DNA of 64,000 nucleotides from Cryptomeria japonica (lineage: Eukaryota; Streptophyta; Pinopsida; Cupressales; Cupressaceae). A program made the translations under genes and the position numbers. Below the pieces are notes generated by a model. That model had not been told where the DNA came from. It saw nothing but the letters and a program-made list of their open reading frames with translations, and did no database searches. The DNA lies in the NCBI RefSeq assembly GCF_030272615.1, contig NC_081411.1, positions 832,804,160-832,868,159 of the forward strand, written 5' to 3'. Positions 9,412 to 21,940 of this stretch are shown in pieces. Positions within the stretch are counted from its first letter, which is position 1. Each line of letters begins with the position of its first letter.

Positions 9412-11802
9412 CTAAGAACACTACAAGGACGGCTTCAATCCATCCGCAGATTCATTGCACAATTGGCTGATAAGTGTCACCCATTCACACACCTGCTACA
9501 CAAGAACATCCGCTTTCAGTGGGATGACAAATGCCAACAAGCATTTCAGGTGCTTAAAGACTATCTCATGAATCCACCATTGCTGATGCCACCAGATCCA
9601 AGTAGACCGTTGTTACTTTATATCTCAGCAACAAGTACAGCATTGGGTGTATTATTGGCACAACATAATGCAGAAGGCAAAGAGTGTGCTGTATACTACA
9701 TCTCTCGCACACTGGTTGGCTATGAACTCAATTACACACCTATTGAGCGAGCTTGCCTAGCAGTGATCTTAGCAGCCACTAAATTGCGGCACTATCTGTT
9801 GACACACAAGGTACAACTCATTGCAAAGATTGATCCACTCAAGTACTTACTTAGCAAAGCAGCATTGACAGGTCGCTTGGCCAAATGGGTAATGATTCTA
9901 AGTGAATTTGACATCGAGTATGTGGACCGTAAAGCTATCAAAGGGCAGGTCATTGTAGATCAGTTGGCCGATGCACCACTCATAGGCAATCATCCCCTCA
10001 TTTCCAATTTTCCAGATGAAGAGATATTCATGATCACAGAAGTACAACCATGGAAACTATATTTTGATGGTTCATACACTAGGCACGACTCAGGGGCAGG
10101 CATTTTGTTTATCACACCTCAAGGTGACAGCATCCCGAAGTCTTACAGGCTCACATTTCCATGCACAAACAACATAGCAGAGTATGAGGCCTTGATCACA
10201 GGACTCAGGTTAGTCGTACAATGGAAATTACAAGAACTACAAGTATATGGCGATTCCCAACTAGTCATTCGACAAGCAATAGATGAATATCAGACCAAAG
10301 ATGATAAACTCATGCCATATAAGCAAATGGTGGACACTCTAAAGACATCATTTACTACTATCACTTTTGAGCAGATACCAAGAGATCAGAATCGAGCTGC
10401 TGATGCCATGGCTACCATCGCATCTCTACTAGATCTTCCACAGAATTCAACACGCTACGAGTTCTTGGTAGAACATCTTTGGATCCCCGCTTATGATATC
10501 CCCGAATCTGAAATGATATGTTGCCTTGTTGGTTCCGAATCCCCATGGTACAGTGAGTTCTACACCTATCTCCGCGATCATACCCTTCCTCCCAACCAAT
10601 CAAATAACCAACGAAAAACCTTCATTCGCCAAACTGCTCGATATACCATTATTGCCGAAACCCTATACCGACGTAGTCTTGATGGTACTCTCCTTCGATG
10701 TCTGGAACAGGATGAGATAACAAAGGTTTTGGAAGAGGTACATGAAGGAATTTGTGGGACTCACTCAAGTGGTCCATCACTAGCCAAGAAGATCATGCGA
10801 GCTGGATACTATTGGCCATCTATGGAAAAGGATTCCTACTACTTTGTCAGGAAATGCAAAAAATGTCAAGTTCACGGTGACCTGATACATGCACCAGCAC
10901 AGGAACTGCAACCAATCATAACACCATGGCCTTTTTGTCAATGGGGCCTTGACCTTGTGGGTAAGATTCATCCATCTTCATCCAATGGCCACAAATTCAT
11001 TATTATCGCCACCGAATATTTCACAAAGTGGATCGAAGCTGTTCCACTTACCCAAGTCACCAGCAAGCAGATCGCCTCATTCATCCTCAACTACATCATC
11101 TGCCGGTATGGTGTACCCATGTCCATCATCACAGATAACGGTCTTCCTTTCAAAAATCAGGATGTCCGTGAGCTTTGTGAGAAATTTCATATCCAACACC
11201 GCTTTTCCACTCCCTATTACCCACAAGGCAATGGTCAGGCCGAAGCATCCAATAAAAACATATTAAGAATCCTAAAGAAGACAGTCAATGATGCCGGTCG
11301 TGATTGGCATGTTCAATTGAATCCAGCATTATGGGCATATCGAACTAGCATTCGAACCCCTACAGGTGCAACTCCTTATTCATTGGTCTATGGTGCAGAA
11401 GCTATCTTACCTATTGAGGTTGAGATACCATCATTACGAGTTTCCTTGCATAATCTCATCGATGATGAAGCATACAGAGTCTCACGCCTTCAGGACTTAG
11501 AGTTACTTGATGAGAAGCGACAAGCTGCATACAATCACCTCAAAGCCTATCAGCAGCGCATGAGTAGAAGCTACAAACACCGAGTTAGACCTTGTACATT
11601 TGAGGTAGGTGATCTTGTTCTTCGAGAGAATCCTCGCAACCAACCAAACAGAGAACATCAAGGCAAGTTTGAATCAAACTGGCTGGGCCCATATGTTGTC
11701 ACTGCTGTATTCGGGTCCAGGGCATATCAGTTGGCTACATCAGAAGGAGAACCGCTCGCAGATCCAATCAATAGCATGCACTTCAAACGGTTTTATACCT
11801 AA
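9412..11802 (+). pseudogene. pol: Gypsy-1 RNase H, archaeal-type RNase H and integrase
   Basis: Same frame after the TAG at 9409, uninterrupted to the natural stop. It starts with the RT connection, then a Ty3-type RNase H (about 9600-9950) with LYISATST where an active enzyme would have an Asp, suggesting a degenerate domain as usual in Tat elements. A second RNase H (10055-10430) shows the complete acidic set FDGS, AEYEA, GDSQ and AADAMA. Integrase follows, with an HHCC zinc finger (about 10740-10880) and the D-D-E triad in GLDLVG, TDNG and GQAEASNK, then a GPY-like C-terminus (WLGPYVV) and no chromodomain. The stretch 9463-11802 is one open frame. Confidence 0.92.
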
Positions 11803-14243
11803 GGTATACAGAGCATCAGGCTCCCCTACATATTAGAAAATATCAAAAACATTCAGAAAATGTCCTAAAGAAAATACAAAAAAATTCAAAAAAGTAAAGA
11901 AAAAATCATGCATCCAAACGGTGAACAACCACTCCGGTGGCACCTTGGGTAAGTGCGATGGTGAAAACCTGGCAAACAGGCGCCACTCGTAAGGGCTCTG
12001 GCTCCATTATCTTTTCAAGACTTGTTGCGATCACATTTACTTCATACATACATCCATCCATCTAAAGCCATGGCTTGTTATTCATCTGTCATTAAGAAAG
12101 TACTCCATGCGTCTAGCATCCCACCTTTTCATAGTCAGGTCTAAAAACTGGGGGCAATACCCTTAACCTATTGATGGAAGTGGATTCTACATTGTCTTAT
12201 GTGTCATTACGCTCTTCATTCAGGCAATCATCAAAAATATCAAAAACATTCAAAAAAAAAATGTCCCAAAAAATATCAAAAACATTCAAAAACAATACAA
12301 AATCCAAAAACATTCAAAAATGTTTCACAAAATCCAAAAACATCGGAAAAACCATCAAAAAACACCCAAAAACATGACAACACCTTGTACATATTCATTC
12401 GAGCAGATACCAAACAAGCATTGACACAAACACTCACACAAATGACCACTTATCAATCAACCAAAACAATCGACATCAACAATCCAAAACTGTCTTTAAA
12501 ACAAGGATGCATCCTTCCTTACCAAAACAAAGACAAAAGTGACGTTTTCTTTGACAAGAAAATTATGTTAGGCTATCAAATGCTTGGTTGATTCGTGAGT
12601 AATTCATTTGTTTATCTGTATCAGGATCTTTCAGCATTGTTTTGTATCGTTTGCGCATTATTTCCGATGAAGTTCTAGGGCATGTACTAATGGTGTCTAC
12701 GTGGGAAGTTCACCAAGCTACGTGATCATAGGCAAAAATGCAGTCCTAGATCATTACGGCTTGCTGACTACAGCGTATACCTTGACCGTATGGACATGAA
12801 CCATTACCAAGGATCCATATTTCTTTATTCTTTATGTATATACTGTTTGTTTACAGGTACACTGCTCATTCTTTGGTTCCTCCTCATCCAATTTGGATAA
12901 ATGTTTTATCTCTTAGTACGGTATGCACTTGTCCCAGGATATGATTAGCCTAAGATCAAGGAGGACAATCCAAGTCATGCATGAATGGAGATAATCCTTG
13001 TCTGTTCCACAAGCAATACTCAGGTCAACTTGATCCATTATATCAAGTTGCTTGTATTAACTTGCTATATCAAATCCATGTAAGAAATACTCTGGTCATC
13101 TTGAATCATTATGTCAAGATGCTTGTATTCTCTTCCAACATTTTAAAAGCTCAATGATGAAAATAGAGCACTATGGATCGTCATTCCATCTCATCTGTAT
13201 ATACTGCATTCCGTTGCATTCCAACCATCCATACGTTCATAATTGCTGCATATCATGCATACATAGTCATAATAATGCATACTCTATTTTCCTATTCTTC
13301 TATAGGAATGAGTCATAGGTCCTCCATTTCTTCTAACATCGAACCCCCCCAACCCTCCCCATCTCAATAATCAACATCACATATCCTTCATCGTTTCCCA
13401 TCAACCCAATCAAGCCACGTTCATCAGCATCCATCTCTAATAGGAGGGATTGTGTTTCCCATCCTCATTCATCCACACAATCAAGCAAGTTACTCTGTCT
13501 ACACAGATACATTGACTCCCACACACCTAGACTATCAACAGATACTCTGATCAAGTATCTTCGGGTCTCAACCAGTAATCGATTATGGTAATCCTAGACT
13601 ACATCAGGCATTTATCATAATGACCTAGTCTCAACGGGGCTGCCATGATTCCCCACAACCATCCATCACACGCACATACTATCAATTGATCAACCAATCA
13701 AACACAATCCAACGGACAATTACATCAATTGTCTACGTCTCAACGAGTATTTTGCTTCATATACCTTGACTTCATCGGGCAATTACATCAATTGTCTAAG
13801 TCACATCAGGTTACTTTGATTCACTTACTCAAACTTTATCATGTCCAAGTGACCAACTGACATCAACTGTCACGCTTTGACTTGACCGGGGCAATTAAAC
13901 CGATTGCACCAGATTGTCCAAACAATTTTGATCAATTGTATAGCATCAATCCAAACCCCACACTACATCTGCTATGTATCTCTTACATGACCTCAGGGTA
14001 CTCGTTGGCTTGTTGTTTCTTCATATTCACTCCATTTTCTCCCATTCTTTCATCATTAGTTCTAATTTCTTCTATTCTACCTCCCCTCCGTTTTTCATTC
14101 TTTTTCGAGAGATCGCCCGATTTTTCAAAAAAATTCGGCCCATCCCTCGAGGGGGCATACCACCCATTAAATTTACATTTTATGGGGCATTTCTTCACAC
14201 CTATTTTTCTTTCTTTGAAACGACGCGATAAACTGCACAGTCT
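11803..14243. other. Gypsy-1 3' non-coding region
   Basis: 2.4 kb between pol and the polypurine tract. It contains two A-rich repeat clusters (separate entry), an AAACTGGGGGCAA string at about 12147-12159 that resembles an internal polypurine tract, and AT-rich unique sequence. The open frames inside it (for example 13882-14262) lack any similarity I recognise and have low-complexity composition, so I call none of them genes. Long 3' regions are a feature of Tat elements. Confidence 0.65.
11845..12375. repeat. Two clusters of A-rich AAAAACATTCAAAAA motif
   Basis: The motif TATCAAAAACATTCAAAAAA, often followed by TGTCC, occurs at 11845-11905 and again in a denser run at 12229-12375. Between the clusters lies a less biased stretch with CTGGCAAACAGGCGCC. 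They create false ORFs rich in Lys, Asn and Thr. Confidence 0.7.
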
Positions 14244-14257
14244 CAAAGAGGGGCAAA
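14244..14257 (+). promoter_or_regulatory. Polypurine tract of Gypsy-1
   Basis: CAAAGAGGGGCAAA lies immediately before the TG of the 3' LTR. A purine run here primes plus-strand DNA synthesis, and its position fixes the LTR start at 14258. Confidence 0.8.
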
Positions 14258-14473
14258 TGTAGTCACATAAATCTGTCCACTTAATTAAATGAATACTTAG
14301 TATTTATTTGATTATTTAACCATCAATTAATAATTAATTAAATTAATATTTAATTAATTCATCTTAACCCTCTTCTCCTATTAATTATATAAATTATTCA
14401 ATTTATTTGATTTAATTCACTTAACCAAATTCATACCATTAATTAAATAAATAAATCATATTTGTTTAATTAA

Positions 14474-14760
14474 ATCTTCTCACATTTAAATAAATTAATA
14501 TTTATTTAAATCCCCCAAAATCCCACCTCTCACATTTAAATAAATTAATATTTATTTAAATCCCCCAAAATCCCACCTCTCACATTTAAATAAATAAATC
14601 ATTTATTTAAATCACCTTTATCCTCCACCCACTTGTATTTTCCTACAAAAGCAAGTTGCACAATTATTTTAAATAAATAATTTATTTAAATCACCTTTAT
14701 CCTCCACCCACTTGTATTTTCCTACAAAAGCAAGTTGCACAACTATTTTAAATAAATTAT
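14474..14760. repeat. AT-rich tandem duplications inside Gypsy-1 3' LTR
   Basis: A ~50-bp unit (CACATTTAAATAAATTAATA... to ...AAAATCCCACCTCT) occurs twice in a row from about 14480. A ~79-bp unit starting TTTATTTAAATCACC occurs at 14602 and 14681. Both contain the near-palindrome ATTTAAATAAAT/ATTTATTTAAAT. These are local duplications of LTR sequence. Confidence 0.8.
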
Positions 14761-15735
14761 TTATTTAAAATCCTATTTATCTTCACCCACTTGAAACCTT
14801 TAATGGTTTCCCTTAAAGTATTCAAACTTGATGGCTTTAAAGTCTTCAAACTTGATGGCTTCCTTCTATAGTCTTCTTAAGACTTTAATGGTTTTCCTTA
14901 AAGTCTTCAAGCCTTTAATGGTTGCCCTCAAAGTCTTCAAGCATTTTAATGCTTTATCTTCCTTTTTCTCATTTAAATAAATTAATATTTATTTGAATAT
15001 TTCTCCAAATACAACTTGCACACATTTATTGAAATAAATGAATTTTTATTTTAATAAAATCCTATTTTCCCTCACCCACCAAATCCACTTGCAAAATCTA
15101 ATCCCCTTCTAGATTCTTCTAACCCCTTCCTAATTAACTTAATCCATCCCCTAATTATTGTCACATTCCTAAGCAAAATGGAGTCACTTCTCAAAGCCTA
15201 AAAGTCTTTGATAACCATTAAAAGCTTTCAACCTTCAACCACTAAATGTCTCAAAGTCTTGGATAACCTTTGAAAGCTTCCAACCTTCAACCACTAAATG
15301 GCTCAAAGTCTTTGATAACCATTGAGGGCTTTCAACCTTCAACCACTTAATCCCCAAAGTCTCCAATAATGGTTACCTCAAACCCTCCCACATGGTTAAA
15401 ACATTTGTTTTGACTCAACCTCTACCCAACCCAAGGGTCTCATCAAGCCTTTAATGCTTTGACCATGATTATCTCTTAATCATTTGCACAAAGGTTTATC
15501 CTTGCATTAACTCATAATCTAGTGGGTAATCCTAATTTAGGCTTGACCCTTACCTTCTAGATAACCATGAGGTCTCCTCAGGCATTTAATGCCTCCAACC
15601 TCTTCTCTCAACCCAATCTTATGTTGACACTTGTCACCATTTCATTGGTGCAAATTGTGCACATGGATCCGCAACTTTCAAGCTTGACCCTTGATTAAAC
15701 CTTTCAATCCTGGCCATCCATTGCTCCATTTTTCC

Positions 15736-15743
15736 TATAAATA
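15736..15743 (+). promoter_or_regulatory. TATA box of Gypsy-1 3' LTR
   Basis: TATAAATA with the same flanks as in the 5' LTR. From here a transcript would read rightward into LINE-1, antisense to the LINE. Confidence 0.7.
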
Positions 15744-16191
15744 GAGCCCATTCCTTCATAATCCAGATCTTGAAAACTTGTATGCATTTAGGCTATAGAC
15801 ATTTTTAGAGAGCATTTAGCATAGCATAACTAAAATCTTGTCTTTTTGGTAAAATCAATCATTTTAGCATCAATAGCATAGTATTTAGCTTTTCATTTTA
15901 TATTTGAAGCTTAATATTAAATCTCAATCCTCCATAAGCATCCATAGTGCAAAAAGCTACTGAGAGCTACACTCATTTGGGACTTGGAGAGGAGAGGAAC
16001 AAGGGAGGAGCAACTATGAGCATCTTGATTAGCTATTTCATTCTATGTTTATATGCTTTCTATTTCATGCTTAATATCTCTCTTGATATGCCTGTTTAGG
16101 ATAATCTTTTGTTGCTAACACTAATGTTTGTTTCTTGTGCTCTTGTGTGTGTTGCTATCAAACAGATTTTCTAATCCTTTTTGCAGAGCAT

Positions 16192-16461
16192 CATTTGGTG
16201 AACCCGACGTGAATCCAACACCAAAAAGATCAACTTTTTTTTTTTTTTTTTTAACCAATAACATGTTTGAATGTTGAAAATGTCACACAGGTTGCGCTTT
16301 TGACACTGTTTTGGCGCGTTTGACATTGTTTTGGTGCTATTCACCTTGTTTCAGCGCTTTTCCCTTCTCTGTCTTTCCCTTTCTTTTAGTGCGTTTGTGT
16401 TAAATAGCGCCTCTGTTCAAACGCAGACTAGCGCTATTGTAACAAAACGTTGTACAAATCA
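16192..16461 (+). repeat. Copy of the Gypsy-1 leader start, beyond the expected LTR end
   Basis: Nearly identical to 1772-2040: primer-site-like string, T-run, the 20-bp-spaced GCGC series and the end ...GTACAAATCA. After 16461 the sequence is LINE-1 coding; after 2040 it is Gypsy leader. Either the LTR really ends here, which would put the primer-site-like string inside the LTR, or the right end of the element kept 270 bp of internal sequence. Confidence 0.75.
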
Positions 16462-19400
16462 CACCAAGAAAGAAGAGCACCATTAGTAATAATATCATTA
16501 AAAGTACAAATGCCTTTTTGAGCCCATTTCCTAGTAGAGCACCCTTGAACGAGGGAAAGAGGTTTATCTTTATGCATTAATTTCCACCAAATATATTTCT
16601 CACCACAAATAGAATTATCCTTATAGAAGACCCCATTATTAGCAAGTAGATGTCTAATGAGCTCTCAAGCAATCCAAATAACCTTAAAGACATTAGAACC
16701 AGCTGGGGAAATAGTGAATTTGCCACCAATTAAGTCACCAAAGGGGAGCTTCTTCCATGATTTAGCTTATTTAGAAACATCAAGCCTAATATTATTCCTG
16801 ACAAGGACTTCCCATGGCTCTTCCCCTTCCAGTGCATCGAAGATCCACTTGGTAGTGAGGGCAATGGTTTGAGTTTTTATATCCTTCAACCCTAGTCCTC
16901 CCAAATTTTTATCAACAAAAAACCACTTCCACTTTACTGAGTGCCATTTTTTATTACCTCTTCCATCTAACTAGAGGAAATTTTTGATGGTTTTTTGAAT
17001 TTCATTAATCTGATAATTGCTAAACATCCAGATCGAGGTATAATATAAACTGTAGGAAGAGAGAGTTTTTGACATACTTGCAATCTACCAGCTAGGGAGA
17101 GGTAAAAATTATTCCACTTGTTTAGCTTATTGTCCAATTTACCTTTAATCCATAGCCAAATCTCCCTCAGATAGGGGTTCACAACAAATGGAATGCCCAA
17201 ATATCTCACTTTCTTAGAAGGCTCACCCACTAAAAACCAAATCTGGAGAGCCAAAGGGGGGGGGGAATCATCTGAACCCAATTGTATGGATTTAGGGGAG
17301 GAAGTTTTAGCTCCAAAAGCATCATGGAAAATTTCTAGCTTAACCATAAGAGAGTCAATCTTCTCTTCTTCTAGGCTTAGAAAAAAAAAAAAAGTCGTAT
17401 CATCTGCAAATTGGATATTAATCAGGCCCATACTATTGGGTAAGGAGACACCTCTCACCTTTGGTGAGTAGGATGGGTCTTTAAGGAGATAATATATAAT
17501 ATTTGCATAAATCACAAATAAAGACACCCTTGCCTAATAGATCTGGTAAGGGTGATGGATTGGGTCTGAGAACTATTACCTTCAATTTGTGTTGAGGCAT
17601 CTCTTAATAGGATCGAGACCATATGGTAGAATTCCTTAGGAAAGACAAAATCATCTAGCATCATGAGTAAGAAACTCCATTCAACTCGATCATATGACTT
17701 TTTAAAGTCTATAAGGAACATAGCTACCTTCTGATTGGTATCTTTAGCCCAATTCATAGCTTCCTAACTTGTGATTATATTTTCCAGAATGTATCTACCT
17801 TTGATGAATCATGTCTGAGTATTACTAACCAAACGAAGAAGAATTCCTTCTAATCTAAGTGTTAGTATTTTTGCCAAGATCTTGTAGTAAACATTTAGGA
17901 GAGTGATGGATCTCCAATTCTTGATGATGGATTTATCCCCATCTTTTTGAATCAACTTAATGACACCTTTGTTCATCTCAACACCTAAAGAGCCCCTATC
18001 TATGGCTTCTTGGTAGACCTATAGCAGATCCTTGACAATCCATTTAATGTTTTCTTTATAGAATTATGTAGGTAGACCATCTAGGCCCGAGACCTTGTCA
18101 TTGCTCAAGGTATTAATAGATTTAAGGATTTCATCTAGAGTAACAGCCTTTCTGAGCATATCAAAATCCTCAGTTAAGACTTTCTTAGGGATGACGACAT
18201 TGCATCTATCAATTGCAGGGGGACAATTATGGGAATAGTTATCTAAAGTGAAGATCATTTGATAGTATAACAAGAAAGTTGCCTTGGTATCCTCATTGTT
18301 AGTCATCTCTACACCTTCCTCCCAAATTATATCAATTCTTTCCTTGTACTCTTTCTGCCTAGGCATATTGAAGAAATTTTTTGAACCCTTATCCCCATAC
18401 TACATCTAATTAAGTCTAGATCTTATCTTAACTCCCTGAATCTTCCTATGTTGAAGACCTCTGAGTTTGTCCTTAGTCTGGGCTATGGCTAAATAAAAAT
18501 CAATATTAGCAGGATCCTTTTGGGCCAAAGATTCCTGGGAAAACAAATTGTTTGTGAATTCCCTCTCCAATCTCCTACCATCCTTGGTAAATTTCCTACC
18601 AACAATTTGACATAATTTTTTCTAGCTTTCCACATTCTTATTCCATTTATTGATGGTAGATGGATTATGATAGCCCCATTTGTTAATATGCCTGATCATA
18701 AATATAGCATCCTTGATATCCCGTTCCTTCAACAATTTGGTATTGAGCATAAAATTATCCACCTTATTAGATTGGGGGACAAAATTGAGATTAACAACAA
18801 TATGCGTATGGACTAGGTGGTGGTCCAAGAGGGTATAGGGAATGACTTTGAATGTGGATCCTTTATCATCCCAAATGAATGAGTAGGTAGCTTTATTGGC
18901 ATAAAATTGATCTAGTCTAGAGTAGATCCTCTTCCTTCTTTGTTGGGCATTACACTAGGTATACCAAATGTCTTTATACTCTTTTTTCATACCAAAAAGG
19001 GGATTAAAAAGATTTATCTTAGCCTTCATCCTATCCCAATGAACGTTCTCTACACTTTTCCAATCCATATTGAGTCCTCTAATTTTATCCTCTGAGTTCT
19101 CAATCATGTTAAAATATCCTCCTATGATCCAAGGAATATCAGAGAGGTTGGACAACCATTTCCATAATTCAATCCTATCTTTGTAGTCTTTAGGAGCATA
19201 GAGAGAGTAAATACTAACTTTTAAATCCTCAACCTGCAAGGTGATCCAAGTGACTCGGTTACATTGAGAGGAGACACTATCCATGATCTTAGTTGCCCAT
19301 TTTTTATCAGCCAATACAACAACACCTCCTCTGCCCTTGTCATGGCTGGTAGTAAATTGTAAGGCATCCTTCCAGATGTAACGAAGATTAAGCTCAAGTA

Positions 19401-19545
19401 AAAACTTGGAAGCCTTCACCTCTTGTAAGAGAAGAATGTTATCATTCCTATGTTGGTTGAGGAATATTTTGACAATATGTTTCCTATTAGGGGATTCTAA
19501 TCCCCTTATATTCCAAGAAATACACCTCAGATCCATATGATACAT
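16462..19545 (-). pseudogene. LINE-1 ORF2: endonuclease and reverse transcriptase
   Basis: Begins at 19545 with the ATG that overlaps the ORF1 stop (TAATG); an alternative start is the next ATG at 19536, just before ISWNIRG. The AP endonuclease (19536-18955) has QEVKAS and LYAP, but the GDFN active-site motif reads GYFN, with the catalytic Asp gone. RT follows (about 18400-17000) with DFKKSYDRVEWSFL, SIRQGC and an intact FADD at about 17410. Frameshifts lie near 17520 and stops are scattered. The last readable residues by 16462 are in the segment between RT and RNase H; the C-terminus is missing because of the Gypsy-1 insertion. Confidence 0.88.
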
Positions 19546-21940
19546 TAATTAGAGGGTCCTTTAGGAGTTTTAAAGCCATTGAAACACTTGGGAAGTTCCT
19601 TTCTAGTGTTTTTATTATTAGGGAGGGGAGACTGTTTTCCTTTGGGATGTCCCCTCTTTCTTCCAAATTTGGGAAAAAGCCCATTTCCATCAAGAATTAA
19701 GATTTCACCTTCTTCACTGTCCACATTCTTGAGGGGGACCTGATTATCTAGATGCTCTTCTTTGGCGATAGAGTCGCCAGATAAGGACTCATGATCCATA
19801 TTTGATTCTTTGAACAAGGGGTTTGATTTGGTAAGATCATAAGGGACAATGGCATGATCTAGGGGATCATTAGAAATCAAGTTGCTAATAATGGGGGCTG
19901 CTTTAATAACCTCAATACTGGACACATCCAGATCACAAACAATGGGGTGAGCATCACTCAAATAAACCTTGTTGGGTGAACTCACAATACTGGTTCCCAC
20001 TTTTTGACCAACTTTGACACTTAGATGAACATTTTGAAAAAAAACTTCACTTTCCGACGCCTATAACTTTTAAATCGTTAAGAATTTGAAGATGATGTAA
20101 ACTAGTGATTTGTAACATCTTGTTTGTAGATTCTAAATATATTTTTTTCAAATTTTTTTGAATAAAATTTTATTGATTTTTCCATCTCCCTCCAAAAGTA
20201 GTTTTTTACTGCAAACAACATTTTTTAAGAGTGATGTGCATCCTAAAATGCATATCTTTTTTTTTATAAATGATAAAAACATAATTCTTTCGAAATTTGG
20301 TTTGTAACATCAATGCCTAGGGCATGCAATTGGTTTGATAGTGATATGTTGAATATTTTTCATTTTATTAAGTTTTGAAGTCTAACTAATTATAATTTAG
20401 ATATAGATGTGCATTTGAACACATAACTTGTTCTATATATATCAAAATTCAAGTTTTTTTTTTTTGTTAGAAAGAAGACATCAATACCTAGTGCATAGAT
20501 ATTTCTCAAAAAAAATTTGAATTATTTTACTATTTTTCCCAATGCATTGAACAAAGAAGTTCATGTTCGATGAAAAACCTACAATCATAAGAAATAAAAT
20601 TAAAATATATTAAAAATTATACTATTTGGAAAGCCTATAATAAGGACTAAATACTTAAAAAAACAACACTTCTAAATGAATTCATTTGACCCCCCAAAAG
20701 CTAATGTAAAATTCTTTTTTTATCAACATTTGATAGATGCAAAGGAGACTCCATTGCAAGTATGATTTAGAAGTAGAGAGGTTCTATCCAAGAAATTTTG
20801 ATATCCAAGAGTCTTTGATCTAACTCTAAAAAATGTATGATTTCAGCAAAAATTAGGATGTACCAAAAAGTGGGAACTAGCATTGTGAGTTCACACTGCT
20901 ACCGTAAAGACTAATGGAGATGGTATCTTGTCCAGTATCACTAAGGGAATGAGGCATACTAAAGCTAGGGACAGGGTTCACCTCGGCTTGAGGGGAGGCA
21001 AGAACATCAAACAAAAGTGCTAGAGATATCATCCTCATCAATCTTATTGCTAGAGAGGCTTCTTTCCTCAATATCTTTCATGCTAGCTTTTCCAAGAGAA
21101 TTCCTCTTATTATTATTATTAACCATAATCGAATTATTATTGAATTTTGGGGATTCATTAACCATATTCAAATTATCATTGAATTTTAAGGGTTTCTTAA
21201 TTTTTCAATGGCGAGTTGTTGCACGTTTTTCCTCCTAATCTTATGATTCTTAAGAAGGGGGAAAGGTTTGACATATTGGTTATTCTTGTCATCCCTAATT
21301 TGGGAAAGAGGCATGGCAATAACAAAGTGTGAGAGGGGATCTGCATTTAATTCCCCAAATTTGATAGACCCCTCAAGAGTTGGAGGAGTACCTGAAGGTT
21401 TATTTATAACCTCTGCAACAACATATTTCAAAACATTAAGCTTATCAATAAGCGAGATATGATTATCCTTAAAATATTTAGAAATGGCTTTGGTTGCGTC
21501 AATGGCCGCATGACCTGTAGGAGTGACATTTTGTTTACGTTTGGCAAGGATAGGGCAGTTTCTCCGAATATGCCCTTCTCCCCTACGTAAAAAATAGGTG
21601 TTAATACCACCTAGAACCTCAATTAAGCATGTAACAAGGTCATCATCCACATTAATTTCTACAAAACTAGGGAGTTCCTTACCAGGTTCAATTGATATAA
21701 GAACCCTAGCATCCAAATGGGGACCAAGGAGTGGGTGTTATCCACTCTAAGGACTCTACCAACAGAGGCAAGCAATTGTGGGATAAATTTCCATAATAAG
21801 GGAGGGAGATTCTTGAAAACAACATACAAGGCTAGAATCTCATCACTAACAATGTCAGGAGACCATTTAAGCGCTCTAAAAGTGCACTTATCACATGGGG
21901 GCTTCACTTAATGAACCTGGGTTATATCATGTGCATTCAT
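19545..21940 (-). pseudogene. LINE-1 ORF1, split by a TIR element
   Basis: The 5' part (21907-20895) carries a DUF4283-like segment (RALKWSPDI, ...LPPLLWKFIPQLLAS) and a zinc-knuckle region reading YFLRRGEGHIRRNC, where the first two cysteines expected in CxxCxxxGHxxxxC are lost. After the TIR insertion at 20894-19976 the frame resumes (SSPNKVYLSDAHP...) as a charged, low-complexity tail to the TAA at 19547-19545. ORF1 proteins of plant L1 elements bind element RNA. A frameshift occurs near 21690 and stops are present. Confidence 0.75.
19976..20894. mobile_element. TIR DNA element (MITE-like) in LINE-1 ORF1
   Basis: The ends are inverted repeats of about 33 bp with two mismatches: left GTGAACTCACAATACTGGTT then CCCACTTTTTG, right end its reverse complement. 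The interior (0.85 kb) is AT-rich and has no ORF. LINE-1 ORF1 coding sequence is continuous across it, which supports insertion. I find no clean flanking target duplication (left ...CCTTGTTGG, right ACTGCTACC), so the superfamily is open. Confidence 0.7.

Larger units (their letters stand above)
14258..16191 (+). mobile_element. Gypsy-1 3' LTR
   Basis: Starts TGTAGTCACATAAATCTGTC directly after the polypurine tract; the Gypsy-2 LTR (34673) and solo LTR (31404) begin alike (TGTAGACGTATAAA). The 5' third is very AT-rich with its own tandem duplications; the rest matches 768-1771. It includes the 52-bp repeat (15190-15347) and a TATA box. The end is drawn at ...GAGCATCA, just before the primer-site-like string. 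Confidence 0.85.
768..16461 (+). mobile_element. Gypsy-1, Tat-type Ty3/Gypsy retrotransposon
   Basis: Direct repeats 768-2040 and 15190-16461 bracket an internal region in the order leader ORF, gag, protease, G-patch, reverse transcriptase, RNase H, archaeal-type RNase H, integrase, long 3' region and polypurine tract. The domain order with a second RNase H before integrase and no chromodomain is that of the Tat branch. I count about 15 mismatches over ~1.27 kb of shared LTR, so insertion is relatively recent. Its right end abuts LINE-1 ORF2, and the other LINE half is presumably left of the window. The 5' end of its left LTR is also off the window, beyond the LTR at 1-767. Confidence 0.9.

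Noticed and set aside
12171-12591. Lys/Asn-rich ORFs after Gypsy-1 pol
   Set aside because: Produced by the A-rich ACATTCAAAAA repeat.
13882-14262. 126-codon ORF before the Gypsy-1 3' LTR
   Set aside because: Lies in the 3' non-coding region and overlaps the polypurine tract and LTR start; low-complexity Phe/Ser/Leu composition, no similar frame seen elsewhere.
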